Notes: generated by a model from the sequence alone, not told the origin. Positions 1-9,274 are shown, counted from the first letter of the stretch. The stretch: DNA of 64,000 bases from Bacteroidales bacterium (GCA_009877105.1 WXFD01000036.1:17952-81951), one strand, 5' to 3'. Translations and numbers: made by a program.

Positions 1-191
1 TGCTTCAGTTCATTGAGTCTCTGACCGGTTTCCTTTTTTATTGTATTGGGAATATTTCTGAACTCTTCAAATAATGATGAGATAATTCCCTTTTTGCTCA
101 GGTATTTGAGGCGGTACGATTCAAGCTCCTGGCGGGTATTTATCTTGAGGGATGTTATTTCAGAATGCAGTTTTTTGATTTTATCGAGCAT
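1..191 (-). CDS. pheS: Phenylalanyl-tRNA synthetase alpha chain, N-terminal part (cut by window edge)
   Basis: Reading leftwards from an ATG complementary to 189-191, 63 codons stay open to the window edge. They begin MLDKIKKLHSEI and contain KYLSKKG followed by FEEFRNIP, the coiled-coil tRNA-binding arm that opens bacterial PheS. PheS pairs with PheT in a cytosolic alpha2-beta2 enzyme that charges tRNA-Phe; the class II catalytic core lies outside the window. The gene follows the cyclophilin gene on the same strand after 25 bases, so they may share a transcript. Identity rests on the arm alone, but motif order and distance from the start fit well. Confidence 0.85.
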   Translation of the reverse strand, partial: MLDKIKKLHSEITSLKINTRQELESYRLKYLSKKGIISSLFEEFRNIPNTIKKETGQRLNELK

Positions 192-216
192 TTCCTTGAA
201 TATTTTAGCTTCATGT

Positions 217-1032
217 TTATCTGGGAACAACTTTCATTTGAAGTATTTTTACAACGGTTAATGGTTTGTCGGAGTTGTCCGTTGGCACTCCGGCGATCCT
301 GTCAACAATGTCAAGGCCTTCGACAACTTCCCCGAATACGGTATAAGTGCCATCAAGTCGAGGTACGCCGCCGATTGTGCTGTAAACATTTCTTTGCTCA
401 TCCGTAAATTTGTAATCACCTTTTGAATTAAGATAACTGAACATTTTTTCGGAGACTTTTTCCTGCAGTTCACTGTCTGACAGACTGATCCCGGTTTTAT
501 TCACACTGTCTGAAATTTCATGCAGGAATTTCAGGAAATAGCTCTGCCGTATCTGATTGTTTATCATAATCTCTGCTGCGTTCAGCTCCTGCTCATTAAG
601 CCTTGTTCCCTGGACTATATAGAACTGAGTGCCGGAAGAACGCATGGACGGATTGACATTATTACCCTGACGGGCTGCAGCCAGTGCGCCCTTTTTATGG
701 TAGAGCGCAGGGTTGAATTCAGCCGGAAGGGTATATGACTGTAAAGAGTCAGGCAGTGTTTTTCCCCGGTCTTTCCGTGTGTTCGGATCGCCAGTCTGAA
801 TCATGAAATCCTTGATAACCCGGTGGAAGGATATATCATCGTAAAATCCTGAATTGACAAGTTTGATAAAATTAGACTTGTGTAGCGGGGTCTGGTCGTA
901 AAGCATGACTTTTATGTCGCCAAGAGTCGTTTTGATAAGAACATAGGAACCCTCAGCGTCCCCGGGAGCCTTGCATGAGATGAGAAGTAACAGCAGGATT
1001 GTATTGAAAACCTGTTTTATGCGCATGTTCAT
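217..1032 (-). CDS. Cyclophilin-type peptidyl-prolyl isomerase, lipoprotein
   Basis: A 271-residue protein that should catalyse cis-trans isomerisation of X-Pro bonds in exported proteins. Residues 1-20 form a lipoprotein signal ending in the lipobox LISC (Cys20), so it is probably anchored in the periplasm or outer membrane. The cyclophilin fold starts near residue 30; FHRVI, FMIQTGDP and later SGTQFYIVQG are the usual active-site segments, and LDGTYTVFGEVVEG closes the domain. Between the last two lies an insertion of roughly 60 charged, helical residues (about 160-225), common in Bacteroidota lipoprotein cyclophilins but absent from the minimal 170-residue enzymes. The start could also be Met3. 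It sits just upstream of pheS on the same strand. Confidence 0.92.
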   Translation of the reverse strand: MNMRIKQVFNTILLLLLISCKAPGDAEGSYVLIKTTLGDIKVMLYDQTPLHKSNFIKLVNSGFYDDISFHRVIKDFMIQTGDPNTRKDRGKTLPDSLQSYTLPAEFNPALYHKKGALAAARQGNNVNPSMRSSGTQFYIVQGTRLNEQELNAAEIMINNQIRQSYFLKFLHEISDSVNKTGISLSDSELQEKVSEKMFSYLNSKGDYKFTDEQRNVYSTIGGVPRLDGTYTVFGEVVEGLDIVDRIAGVPTDNSDKPLTVVKILQMKVVPR

Positions 1033-1074
1033 GAAATTGGGCTATTAGTTAATAATGTTCTTAAAATGCGGATG

Positions 1075-1082
1075 TAAAGATA
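1075..1082 (-). promoter_or_regulatory. Possible -7 box for the cyclophilin gene
   Basis: On the minus strand this reads TATCTTTA, one base from the Bacteroidota -7 consensus TAnnTTTG, about 43 bases before the cyclophilin start. I saw no clear -33 TTTG at the right distance, so this is weak. Confidence 0.25.
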
Positions 1083-1176
1083 TTTAACTTTGAACGATTC
1101 AAAAAATAATGGAGTTTTAAAAGTGAATCATTTTGGAGAACTAATCGGCAACTTCAATGAAGTGAGACTTAAAAAC

Positions 1177-1184
1177 TATCTTTG
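1177..1184 (+). promoter_or_regulatory. Candidate -7 promoter box for the flippase gene
   Basis: TATCTTTG matches TAnnTTTG exactly and ends 15 bases before the ATG at 1200. It overlaps the in-frame TTG at 1182, which argues that translation starts at the ATG rather than at that TTG. The nearest upstream TTTG (1132-1135) is too far away to be its -33 partner. Confidence 0.4.
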
Positions 1185-1199
1185 TTATTTTCTCTGCTG

Positions 1200-2678
1200 A
1201 TGAACGAGATCAGAAAACTTGCGGGGCAGACGGTTATATACGGTATGGGGACCATTATTCCAAGGTTCCTGCACTATGCAGTCATGACTCCGTTTTATAC
1301 AAGGATATTCTACGACAGTACCAGCGGATATGGTGTTATAACGGAATTATATGCATGGATGGTGATTCTGCTTGTAATTCTGACATATGGTATGGAAACA
1401 GCCTTTTTCAGGTTTGCACAGAAAAGTGACGACCCGGATAGTGTTTTCAGCACTGCACTGATCAGCCTTTTTGCTACTTCTCTTTTGTTTGTTAGCCTGG
1501 TTTTCATTTTCATCGAACCAGTTTCCCGCTTTATGAATTATGAAAATAACAGGGACTATATAAGGTTGTTTGCGGGCATTGTTGCTGTAGATGCCTTTTG
1601 TGCAATCCCGTTTGCGAAATTGAGAAAGGAAAACAGGCCGTTATTGTTCAGTTCGGTCAAAATTGCCAATGTCAGCATTACAATTATACTGGTAGTTTTT
1701 CTATTGAAGATTGCGCCGGAAATATGGGGAAGGAGTACCGGGCTTTTTCACAGGATCTATAACCCTGACTATAAGGTTGGATATGTTTTTATTGCAAATC
1801 TGGTTTCTAGCTCAGCAACCATGGTAATGTTGCTTCCGGTCATTTTAAAGACTAAACTGAGATTTGATCCAGGATTGTGGCACAGGATGGTAAATTACGG
1901 GTTTCCGCTTATGCTGGCCGGCGTCAGCGGAACAATTAATGATGCCCTTGATAAGATCATAATCAGACGGCTCATAGGTGAAGCTGAGGGGTTATCGGTT
2001 GTAGGAAAATACGGGGCCGGTTATAAAATTGGAGTACTGATGGCATTGTTCATTCAGATGTTCCGCTTTGCGGCAGAACCCTTCTTTTTTGAGCGGGCCA
2101 GGCAAAGCGATGCAAAGGAGACATATGCCTACGTGATGAAGTATTTCATTATTGTCATGCTGGTCATTTTCCTGGGTATCAATTTATATATTTCAGGGTT
2201 AAAGTATATTATTGCCTTGCCGTACAGGGAGGCTATTGTTGTGGTTCCTATGATTAGTATGGGATATCTTCTTTACGGAATTTATATAAATCACAGCATC
2301 TGGTACAAACTCAACGATTTTACTGTCTTTGCTGTTTATATTACTCTGATAGGTGCAGCTGTTACTGTTCTGATCAATGTTATTTTTGTTCCGGTATATG
2401 GTTATATTGCTGCTGCCTGGGCGCATGTGGCATCATATGGAGCAATGATTATTGCATCGTTTGCCATGGCAGAAAAAAGATATAAGGTAGAGTATAAAAT
2501 GAAACAGTACATTCCTTATTTTATTCTTGCATCTGGAATGGTTTATTTCGCACAGAATTTCAGGTATCCCGGAATTGTTGTTGAATTGCTCGTTAATTCG
2601 GGTATGATTGTTTTGTTTATAGCTTATGCCCAATACAGGGACAAGGTACTTACTGTTTTCAGTGGAAAGGGAAAATAA
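1200..2678 (+). CDS. Oligosaccharide flippase family protein (Wzx/PST type)
   Basis: A 492-residue integral membrane protein with about 14 hydrophobic segments spread over its whole length and short charged loops, the pattern of the polysaccharide transporter (PST/MVF) superfamily. Such proteins flip lipid-linked oligosaccharide units across the inner membrane for O-antigen, capsule or related glycans. The N-terminus LAGQTVIYGMGTIIPRFLHY is typical of the Bacteroidota members. I chose the ATG at 1200 because an in-frame TTG at 1182 lies inside a promoter-like box. No glycosyltransferases are adjacent; the gene instead heads a rightward run of envelope genes. The glycan it carries cannot be read from sequence. 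Confidence 0.85.
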   Translation: MNEIRKLAGQTVIYGMGTIIPRFLHYAVMTPFYTRIFYDSTSGYGVITELYAWMVILLVILTYGMETAFFRFAQKSDDPDSVFSTALISLFATSLLFVSLVFIFIEPVSRFMNYENNRDYIRLFAGIVAVDAFCAIPFAKLRKENRPLLFSSVKIANVSITIILVVFLLKIAPEIWGRSTGLFHRIYNPDYKVGYVFIANLVSSSATMVMLLPVILKTKLRFDPGLWHRMVNYGFPLMLAGVSGTINDALDKIIIRRLIGEAEGLSVVGKYGAGYKIGVLMALFIQMFRFAAEPFFFERARQSDAKETYAYVMKYFIIVMLVIFLGINLYISGLKYIIALPYREAIVVVPMISMGYLLYGIYINHSIWYKLNDFTVFAVYITLIGAAVTVLINVIFVPVYGYIAAAWAHVASYGAMIIASFAMAEKRYKVEYKMKQYIPYFILASGMVYFAQNFRYPGIVVELLVNSGMIVLFIAYAQYRDKVLTVFSGKGK

Positions 2679-2757
2679 GGGATATAGAAAATAAAAAGAT
2701 TTTCGAAGAGAAGAAAAGCATTTACCGGGCTAATTTCAGAAGAATATAAGGGAAGGC

Positions 2758-2765
2758 TATTTTTG
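2758..2765 (+). promoter_or_regulatory. Possible -7 box ahead of the TPR gene
   Basis: TATTTTTG fits TAnnTTTG and lies about 100 bases before the TPR gene start, in the 190-base gap after the flippase. No -33 element was seen, and the surrounding sequence is purine- and AT-rich, so chance is possible. Confidence 0.25.
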
Positions 2766-2868
2766 TAAATGTTAAGTTAATAGAAGTGGAAGAAGTTGAT
2801 TTGTTTAATATTTCAAGAAAAAACAAGAGAGATTGGAATTTAAAGAATTATCGGTAAAAAGTTTTAGC

Positions 2869-4596
2869 ATGAAAAAGGGAGTTTTGGCGGGGGTGTGTTT
2901 AATAATTGCATTATTATTATTAGAAGGTTGCAGTAAGAAAATTATTCCGGGATTAAAGAGGGAGACAGGAGAAAAATATGATGTTGCGACCTTTAATTAC
3001 GTGTATGGAGAAGCGTTACGGCAGAAATTGCTGGGCAACAATGGGGAAGCCTTAAGGTTTTTTGAGCAATGCGTTATGATAAATCCTGCGAGTGACGCTT
3101 CATATTTTCAGATTGCCCAGATACTGCTTGGCAGCAATGATACCGAGAATGCAAAAAAGTACCTGAGAAAAGCTATCAGAATACAACCAGGTAATTTGTG
3201 GTACCAGTTGTTGATGGCAAATATATTTTATCAGCAGGGAATTGTCGACAGCGCAGCCGTATGTTATGAAAATGCTGTAAAAATTGCTCCGTACAGAAGT
3301 GATTTGCTTGTTACACTTTCAAATATTTATGAGGAAACCGGAAATGTGTCAAGATCAAGGGAGATTTTAAAGGAGTTAAGTAAAAAAAACGAAATGAATG
3401 AGAATATTTCAGTTGCTGTAATTAGAAGTCTTATTCGTGAAAAGGAGTACGGAAGCGCAAAAGAAAAGTTACAGGAACTTTTAAAGGAAAACCCGGATGA
3501 AATTGTCTTTAATGCGCTACTTGCGGATATATATCAGAAAGAAGGGAACAGGGACGGGGCAGTAGAGGTTTATAGCCGATTACTTGAGCGTAATCCGGAT
3601 GACCAGCTCATCCAGGTTAAGCTCTTTAATTTTCTTCTGGATGAAAAGGAATATGATGATCTGTTTGCTATAATTAATAATTTCTCGCTTTCAGAGAAGA
3701 TCGCCAAGGAAGATAAGATTGCCTATTTTGACCGGCTGGTGAAAGATACAACTGTTGCACGGAAATACGGGAAAAAGCTTGAAATGGCACTGGTTATTCT
3801 GGAAGCGTGTTATGTCAATGATGATTTGGTTGTTCTGCTCAGACCTGACTATCTCGCAAGACAGCAAAAATTTGGGGAAGCGGCTGCCAGATTGGAGGAA
3901 ATTGTGAAAATTAATCCGGATAATCAGCTGGCATGGGAAAAACTTCTTCTTACCTATTACGAATCCAGGGATTTCAAGAAGCTGCAGGAAGCCGCCAGGG
4001 AGGTATCCACTAGATTTAACAGATCAATACTGGCTAAGCTTCTGTATGCAGATGCTGCCAGAGAAAACAGGGATTATGAAACGGCAATGGAGGAGCTTAG
4101 AAAAGCTCAGATTCTTGCTGGAGACAACCAGGAGATTTTAATTCAGATACTTACATTGAGGGCAGAGATCAATTACAGTTCGGGTAATTATGAAGAGGCA
4201 TTCAGGAATTACGATGACGTTTTGAAGAGAAAGGAGGATGATCTTACTGTTTTAAATAACTATGCATATTATCTTGCGGAAAAAGATTTAAGGCTGAAGG
4301 AAGCGGAAAAAATGGCAAGGATGGTTATAGAAGTGGAAAAGGATAATCCGACTTTTCTCGATACTTATGCATGGGTGCTTTATAAAAGGGGAAAAACAAG
4401 GGAGGCAGCCAGAATTATGCAGGGAATTATTGAACGGGTTAAAAATGAAAATGCTGAATATTTTGAACATTATGGTTTTATTTTAAAAAAACAGGGAAAG
4501 TGCAGGGAAGCTGTACTGATGTGGGAGAAAGCCCTTCAGATGGATCAAACAAAAGAAAACTTAAAGAGGGAAATTAGCAAATGCAAAAAGAAATAG
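2869..4596 (+). CDS. TPR-repeat lipoprotein
   Basis: A 575-residue protein with a lipoprotein signal ending LLLEGC (Cys21), followed almost entirely by tetratricopeptide repeats. Recurrent helix pairs such as NAKKYLRKAIRIQPGN, AAVCYENAVKIAP and AVEVYSRLLERNPDD space out at about 34 residues. TPR arrays are protein-binding scaffolds; here it would act on the periplasmic face of an envelope membrane. The start is the ATG at 2869, since the longer reading from a TTG at 2833 puts 12 odd residues before the signal peptide. The DUF4292 gene starts inside its last 16 bases, so the two are translationally coupled. Partner proteins are unknown, though neighbours suggest cell-wall work. Confidence 0.88.
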   Translation: MKKGVLAGVCLIIALLLLEGCSKKIIPGLKRETGEKYDVATFNYVYGEALRQKLLGNNGEALRFFEQCVMINPASDASYFQIAQILLGSNDTENAKKYLRKAIRIQPGNLWYQLLMANIFYQQGIVDSAAVCYENAVKIAPYRSDLLVTLSNIYEETGNVSRSREILKELSKKNEMNENISVAVIRSLIREKEYGSAKEKLQELLKENPDEIVFNALLADIYQKEGNRDGAVEVYSRLLERNPDDQLIQVKLFNFLLDEKEYDDLFAIINNFSLSEKIAKEDKIAYFDRLVKDTTVARKYGKKLEMALVILEACYVNDDLVVLLRPDYLARQQKFGEAAARLEEIVKINPDNQLAWEKLLLTYYESRDFKKLQEAAREVSTRFNRSILAKLLYADAARENRDYETAMEELRKAQILAGDNQEILIQILTLRAEINYSSGNYEEAFRNYDDVLKRKEDDLTVLNNYAYYLAEKDLRLKEAEKMARMVIEVEKDNPTFLDTYAWVLYKRGKTREAARIMQGIIERVKNENAEYFEHYGFILKKQGKCREAVLMWEKALQMDQTKENLKREISKCKKK

Positions 4597-5339
4597 TTGC
4601 AATTCTGATTAGTATCGTTTTTCTCGGAGGCTGCTCTACAATCAAACGTAGGAGCGGAATAGTGGTGGACCGGACGTATACAGCTGAAAATGTGTCTGAT
4701 ATTGTGGGGAGAAATATTTCAGGTTACGATTTTTTTATTCAAAAGGCTGATATTACAGTTCTGGAAAATAATTCGACTGCCCGGTTTTTAGCTCTTGTCA
4801 AATACAAAAGACCAGATTCACTGTCGCTTAGTTTCAGAACAAGACTGGGAATTGAAGCTGCAAGAATTCTCATCACTGCCGATACGCTGATTATTAGTGA
4901 CCGGATCAACAAGAGAACCAGGATTGGAAAACCGGAAGAATTAAAGGAAAAATATGGAATTGAACCAAAATTGATTTTTACCGTACTAGGAGATATCATT
5001 GTGGAACAAAGAGACGAGAAAAGACGTATTAAATGTAGCAACGGTATTTTTGAGAATGAGTATAATGTAGGGGGACGTCAGGTTAATTATACAATTGATT
5101 GCAGGAATGCCAAACTGGTAAGGACGAATTTCTTTGAAAGCCGTGGTCTGGGGATACTCGATCTCGAATTTGCTGAATTCATTCAGGTGGGCCCGGTTGT
5201 TATTCCGGGGCTGGTAAAGGCAAAAAGTGATTTGAATAATATTGAGGTAACTGTTAAAGTAGAAAAAGCTGAGATTGGTTACAAGGGAGTAATAGGATTT
5301 AAAAGCCCTGCTAATTATAGGATCATAGGTTTGAAATGA
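4581..5339 (+). CDS. DUF4292 family lipoprotein
   Basis: A 252-residue protein with lipobox LGGC (Cys18), then a mainly beta-strand region with alternating hydrophobic residues (for example TVLENNSTARFLALVKYK and LDLEFAEFIQVGP). This matches DUF4292, which resembles the LolA/LolB lipoprotein-carrier fold; a role in handling lipids or lipoproteins is therefore an inference. It overlaps the TPR gene upstream by 16 bases and the EnvC-like gene downstream by 4 (ATGA), so the three are one translational unit. The same order is, to my knowledge, widespread in Bacteroidota. Confidence 0.85.
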   Translation: MQKEIVAILISIVFLGGCSTIKRRSGIVVDRTYTAENVSDIVGRNISGYDFFIQKADITVLENNSTARFLALVKYKRPDSLSLSFRTRLGIEAARILITADTLIISDRINKRTRIGKPEELKEKYGIEPKLIFTVLGDIIVEQRDEKRRIKCSNGIFENEYNVGGRQVNYTIDCRNAKLVRTNFFESRGLGILDLEFAEFIQVGPVVIPGLVKAKSDLNNIEVTVKVEKAEIGYKGVIGFKSPANYRIIGLK

Positions 5340-6520
5340 TTAGAGGATTATGGATATTAATCTCTATTTGGTTGGTATTACCTGATACTCAGGCGCAAAC
5401 TAAAGCTGAACTTGAGGAAAAGAGGAGAAAGGCCTTAGAGGAAATTGCCTATGTGGATAATATGCTGCAGGCAACTTCAAGGGAGAAAAAGGAAAGCCTG
5501 AATGAACTTACCATCATTGGAAATAAGTTGTCATTACGGGAATCAGTTTTATCCGGATTAAGGCAGGAGATGCGCCTTATTGAAGAGAGGATAGGATTGA
5601 ACAGCCTGGCAATAGATATGATGGAGAAAGATCTTGTTGTACTGAAGAGAGATTACAGGAGTGCCGTGCTTAATTCGTTCAGAGTTTCAAAAGGTCATTC
5701 TGAGACTACATATGTTTTATCGGCAAGAGATTTCAACCAGGGATATAAGCGGCTTAAATACCTGCAGCAAGCTGCAAAATTCAGAAGAAGAGAAACAGAA
5801 TTGATCATGGAACTGAAAGGGCAGATTGAAGTTGCCAGGAAAAAACAGGAAGAAGACCTGAATAGAATTTCTGATCTGCAAAGGAGAGAGGAAAGACAGA
5901 AAAGCTTGTTACAGGAGGAGCAAAACAAGAAGCAGAAAATTGTTAAAACGTTGAGCAGTAAAGAAAAAATGCTTCAAAAAGAGCTCGAGGATAAAAAAAG
6001 AATTGCGAGAAAAATTGAAGGGGAAATTGCTAGACTTATCGAGGAAGAGAGAACAAAAACACGAAAAGTTGAGTTGTCACCGGAACTGAAACTGATCAGT
6101 GATGATTTCGCCGGGAACAAGGGCAGGTTGCCGTGGCCTGTTGAAAAGGGAATTATTACAAGCCATTTCGGAGTACAGAACCATCCGGTACTGAAATATG
6201 TTACTGAAGATAATATAGATATTGAAATTACCAGTTATGGAGATACACCGGTACGAACAGTATTCAAGGGTGAAGTTGCAAGGGTTTTTGCTATACCCGG
6301 TGCTAATATGGCTGTTATTATAAGGCATGGAAGATATCTGACAGTATATCAGAATCTCGTCAATATTAAAGTTAAGGCAGGAGACAAGGTGGAAACGAAG
6401 CAGGAAATCGGTAGAGTTTACAATGACAGGGATAATGGAAATAAGGCAATTCTGAAGTTTATGGTTTTTGATGAAAAAATGAAAATGGACCCTGAATTGT
6501 GGATTTCAAAAAAAAATTAG
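5336..6520 (+). CDS. EnvC-like murein hydrolase activator (degenerate M23/LytM)
   Basis: A 394-residue secreted protein. Residues 1-20 look like a signal peptide; residues 21-260 are long, charged coiled coil rich in E, K and R; the last 120 residues are a LytM (peptidase M23) fold. The zinc-binding positions of active M23 enzymes are missing: the usual HxxxD segment reads VTEDNIDIE, the YxHL position reads VYQNL, and the final HxH reads LKFMVF. It therefore should not cut peptidoglycan itself but activate an amidase, as EnvC does in division. The start overlaps the DUF4292 stop (ATGA). No ftsEX or amidase gene is nearby. Confidence 0.85.
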   Translation: MIRGLWILISIWLVLPDTQAQTKAELEEKRRKALEEIAYVDNMLQATSREKKESLNELTIIGNKLSLRESVLSGLRQEMRLIEERIGLNSLAIDMMEKDLVVLKRDYRSAVLNSFRVSKGHSETTYVLSARDFNQGYKRLKYLQQAAKFRRRETELIMELKGQIEVARKKQEEDLNRISDLQRREERQKSLLQEEQNKKQKIVKTLSSKEKMLQKELEDKKRIARKIEGEIARLIEEERTKTRKVELSPELKLISDDFAGNKGRLPWPVEKGIITSHFGVQNHPVLKYVTEDNIDIEITSYGDTPVRTVFKGEVARVFAIPGANMAVIIRHGRYLTVYQNLVNIKVKAGDKVETKQEIGRVYNDRDNGNKAILKFMVFDEKMKMDPELWISKKN

Positions 6521-6563
6521 AAATTGCATTGTTTGAATCGGGAGTTAATTTAAGCAGATTTTG

Positions 6564-6977
6564 ATGAAGAGAGTAACGAGGAGTCTCAGAATCAGGTCAG
6601 ATATGAAAAATCTGAGAATTATCGAAAATGCTGTTGATGAGATAACTAATTTACTTGGAATTAAACAGGAAAATTACGGAAAAATCCTGGTCGCCGTCCT
6701 GGAAGCGGTTAATAATGCGATCACACATGGCAACAAGGCCGATCTGAAAAAATTTGTCGACGTGAGGATTAAGGTTGAAAGAAATGAAATGGAGATTACT
6801 GTGACGGATGAGGGAGAGGGTTTTAATCCGGCTGATATTCCCGATCCGACCAGTCCGGAGAATATTGAGGAGATCAGCGGCAGAGGTGTTTTCCTGATGA
6901 CAAGGCTGGCTGATTCTATTTTGTTCAATGAAACGGGCAACAGTGTTACAATGAAGTTCAGGGAGGTTACAGCTTGA
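6564..6977 (+). CDS. RsbW-like ATP-binding protein (anti-sigma type HATPase)
   Basis: A 137-residue, single-domain GHKL ATPase. The N box is EAVNNAITHGNK (about residues 46-57), the G1 box is TDEGEGFNP and the G2 box is SGRGVFLM. There is no histidine phosphoacceptor domain, so it is a stand-alone serine kinase/anti-sigma-like protein of the RsbW/SpoIIAB kind, probably acting in a partner-switch with an STAS protein. No STAS partner is visible in the window. The start is the ATG at 6564, next to an in-frame TTG. It overlaps the start of ybeY by four bases (TTGA), and the ATPase-YbeY-MnmG order is a familiar Bacteroidota arrangement. Confidence 0.85.
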   Translation: MKRVTRSLRIRSDMKNLRIIENAVDEITNLLGIKQENYGKILVAVLEAVNNAITHGNKADLKKFVDVRIKVERNEMEITVTDEGEGFNPADIPDPTSPENIEEISGRGVFLMTRLADSILFNETGNSVTMKFREVTA

Positions 6978-7408
6978 AGATCAGGATTAACTATGATAAA
7001 GTAAAATTCAGGATCAGGGATTCAGGGAAAATTAAAACATTTCTCATAAAGGTCATCAGGAAAGAAAACAAAATACCGGGTGACCTTGTTTTTATTTTTA
7101 CAGGCGACAGAGATATTCTCAGAATAAATAGGGAATTTCTCGGGCATAATTATTACACAGACGTTATCACCTTCAATTATAGTAAAGAAGAAGTCATTAA
7201 TGGAGAGATTTATATCGGCATTGAAACAGTGAAGAGGAATGCCGGACTTTTTAAGGTCCCGCAGACGGAGGAGGTATTAAGGGTAATGATCCATGGTTTG
7301 CTTCATTTGCTGGGATACAATGATGGTACAGAGGAAGAGAGAAAAATAATGACAGTGACTCAGGAAGATTTAATAAAAGTATACAGGGAAGAAAAGAATG
7401 GACTTTAA
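6974..7408 (+). CDS. ybeY: rRNA maturation RNase YbeY
   Basis: A 144-residue metallo-endoribonuclease used in 16S rRNA 3'-end maturation and ribosome quality control. The metal-binding motif is HGLLHLLGYND near residue 112: two His ligands are present, and the third (His in E. coli GYDH) is Asp, which I believe is normal for this phylum. NHNYYTDVITF-type sequence (GHNYYTDVITFNY) is the other conserved block. The start is a TTG at 6974 overlapping the previous stop; GGGAGG at 6961-6966, seven bases upstream, supports it and there is no better ATG. Its end overlaps the mnmG start by 11 bases. Confidence 0.92.
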   Translation: MKIRINYDKVKFRIRDSGKIKTFLIKVIRKENKIPGDLVFIFTGDRDILRINREFLGHNYYTDVITFNYSKEEVINGEIYIGIETVKRNAGLFKVPQTEEVLRVMIHGLLHLLGYNDGTEEERKIMTVTQEDLIKVYREEKNGL

Positions 7409-9272
7409 TTATGATATTGTTGTCGTTGGAGGGGGACATGCGGGGTGTGAGGCAGCCCATGCTGCAGCAGAGATGGGTGCCAAAACACTGTTGATTACGA
7501 TGGATATGACAAAGCTTGCCCAGATGTCGTGCAACCCGGCAATGGGAGGGATTGCCAAGGGACAGATTATCAGAGAAATTGATGCCCTTGGAGGCTTAAG
7601 CGGAATTGTGACTGACGCCAGCATGATTCAGTTCAGAATGCTGAACAGATCAAAAGGACCTGCCATGTGGAGTCCAAGAGCCCAATGCGACAGGCAAAGG
7701 TTCAGTGCTGAATGGAGAAAAAGACTTGAAAATACGGATAATCTGCATATCTGGCAGGAAGAAGCTGAGCGGCTGATTATTGATAACGGCAGGGTATCTG
7801 GTGTTGAAACCAATTTCGGGACCAGGTTCCTGGCAAAGGCTGTTATTCTCACAAATGGCACCTTCCTTAATGGATTGATGCATGTTGGATTTAAAAAGAT
7901 CAAAGGAGGAAGATCAGGCGATCAGGAGTCGGGACGTTTAAGCGACCAGCTGAGAGAGCTTGGGTTTCAAGTAGACAGGTTAAAAACTGGAACCAGTGCC
8001 CGGATTGACGGGAGAAGCATTAATTTTTCAGTTATGCAGGAACAAAGGGGAGATATGGAAGGCAGATCCTTTTCCTTTCTGAATGATCAGTTTAATATCG
8101 AAAATCCGAAAAGCTGTTTTATTACTTACACAAACAGAGAAGTTCACGAAGAGTTAAGAAAAGGACTTGAATTCAGCCCGCTATTTACAGGAAGGATTAA
8201 GGGAAGGGGACCAAGATACTGTCCGAGTATAGAAGATAAAATAGTTACTTTCAGGGATAAGGAATCACATCAGATGTTCATTGAACCGGAAGGATGGGAT
8301 ACAGTGGAATATTATATTAACGGGTTTGCAAGCAGCCTGCCGCTGGAAGCACAGCTCGGTGGAATGCGAAAGATACCAGGACTGGAAAATGTACAGATTT
8401 TCAGGCCGGGATATGCGATAGAATATGATTTTTTTCAGCCGACTCAACTGAAGGAAAGCCTGGAAACGAGGCGGATTGAGAATTTGTTTTTAGCAGGTCA
8501 GATTAACGGAACGACCGGGTATGAGGAAGCTGCGGCGCAGGGATTAATTGCAGGAATAAATGCAGTGCTGAAAATAAGAAATAAGGAACCGTTTATACTG
8601 GGGAGGGAAGAATCATATATCGGTGTTTTGATAGATGATCTCATAACGAAGGGTGTAGATGAGCCATACAGAATGTTCACTGCCAGGGCTGAATACAGGA
8701 TCTTGTTAAGGCAGGACAATGCGGACGAAAGAATGACCGAAAAGGGTGTACTGATAGGGGTTGCAGGGAGAAGCAGATTGCACAGGCTCAAAACAAAAAA
8801 AGAGAAAGTAGAAGAAATTATCGAATATTTAAAACATAGAAGTGTTGAACCAGGAGAGATTAACGGATTTTTAAAAGAGCACGAAACTACAGGTATCAGC
8901 CAGAAGGTAAAGGCTGTTAGTATTGCAACCAGACCACAGATAAGATTGAAGGACTTACTTTCATTTATTAAGGCAGAAGAAGTTGTTAAAATGGATGAAC
9001 CGGCACGAATTGATGAAATTATAGAATCGGCGGAAATAAGGCTTAAATACGAAGGTTATATACAGAGGGAAAGAATCATTGCCGAAAAAATAAAAAGACT
9101 TGAGTCACTGAGAATACCGGAAGAAATTGAATATTCGGAATTATTATCGATATCAACAGAAGGAAGGCAGAAATTAACAAAAATTAAACCGTCTAATATA
9201 GGACAGGCAAGACGAATAAGCGGAGTTTCACCATCGGACCTGAATATTCTATTAATGTATCTTGGAAGATAA
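7398..9272 (+). CDS. mnmG: tRNA U34 5-carboxymethylaminomethyl-modification enzyme MnmG
   Basis: A 624-residue FAD protein, the normal family length. The dinucleotide-binding motif VVGGGHAGCEAA is at residues 8-19, followed by the family signatures CNPAMGGIAKG and RMLNRSKGPAMWSPRAQ. With MnmE it installs the cmnm group on uridine 34 of several tRNAs, using FAD, NADH and methylene-tetrahydrofolate. The C-terminal helical domain that contacts MnmE is complete, ending in SPSDLNILLMYLGR. It is the last gene of the rightward overlapping run. A parS-like palindrome begins two bases after its stop. MnmE is not in the window, but MnmH, another U34 enzyme, lies at 46-47 kb. Confidence 0.97.
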   Translation: MDFNYDIVVVGGGHAGCEAAHAAAEMGAKTLLITMDMTKLAQMSCNPAMGGIAKGQIIREIDALGGLSGIVTDASMIQFRMLNRSKGPAMWSPRAQCDRQRFSAEWRKRLENTDNLHIWQEEAERLIIDNGRVSGVETNFGTRFLAKAVILTNGTFLNGLMHVGFKKIKGGRSGDQESGRLSDQLRELGFQVDRLKTGTSARIDGRSINFSVMQEQRGDMEGRSFSFLNDQFNIENPKSCFITYTNREVHEELRKGLEFSPLFTGRIKGRGPRYCPSIEDKIVTFRDKESHQMFIEPEGWDTVEYYINGFASSLPLEAQLGGMRKIPGLENVQIFRPGYAIEYDFFQPTQLKESLETRRIENLFLAGQINGTTGYEEAAAQGLIAGINAVLKIRNKEPFILGREESYIGVLIDDLITKGVDEPYRMFTARAEYRILLRQDNADERMTEKGVLIGVAGRSRLHRLKTKKEKVEEIIEYLKHRSVEPGEINGFLKEHETTGISQKVKAVSIATRPQIRLKDLLSFIKAEEVVKMDEPARIDEIIESAEIRLKYEGYIQRERIIAEKIKRLESLRIPEEIEYSELLSISTEGRQKLTKIKPSNIGQARRISGVSPSDLNILLMYLGR

Positions 9273-9274
9273 TA

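Noticed and set aside
7280..7330. YbeY lacks the third metal-binding His (HGLLHLLGYND)
   Set aside because: An Asp or similar residue at this position is, to my knowledge, usual in Bacteroidota YbeY, so it is a lineage trait rather than a loss.
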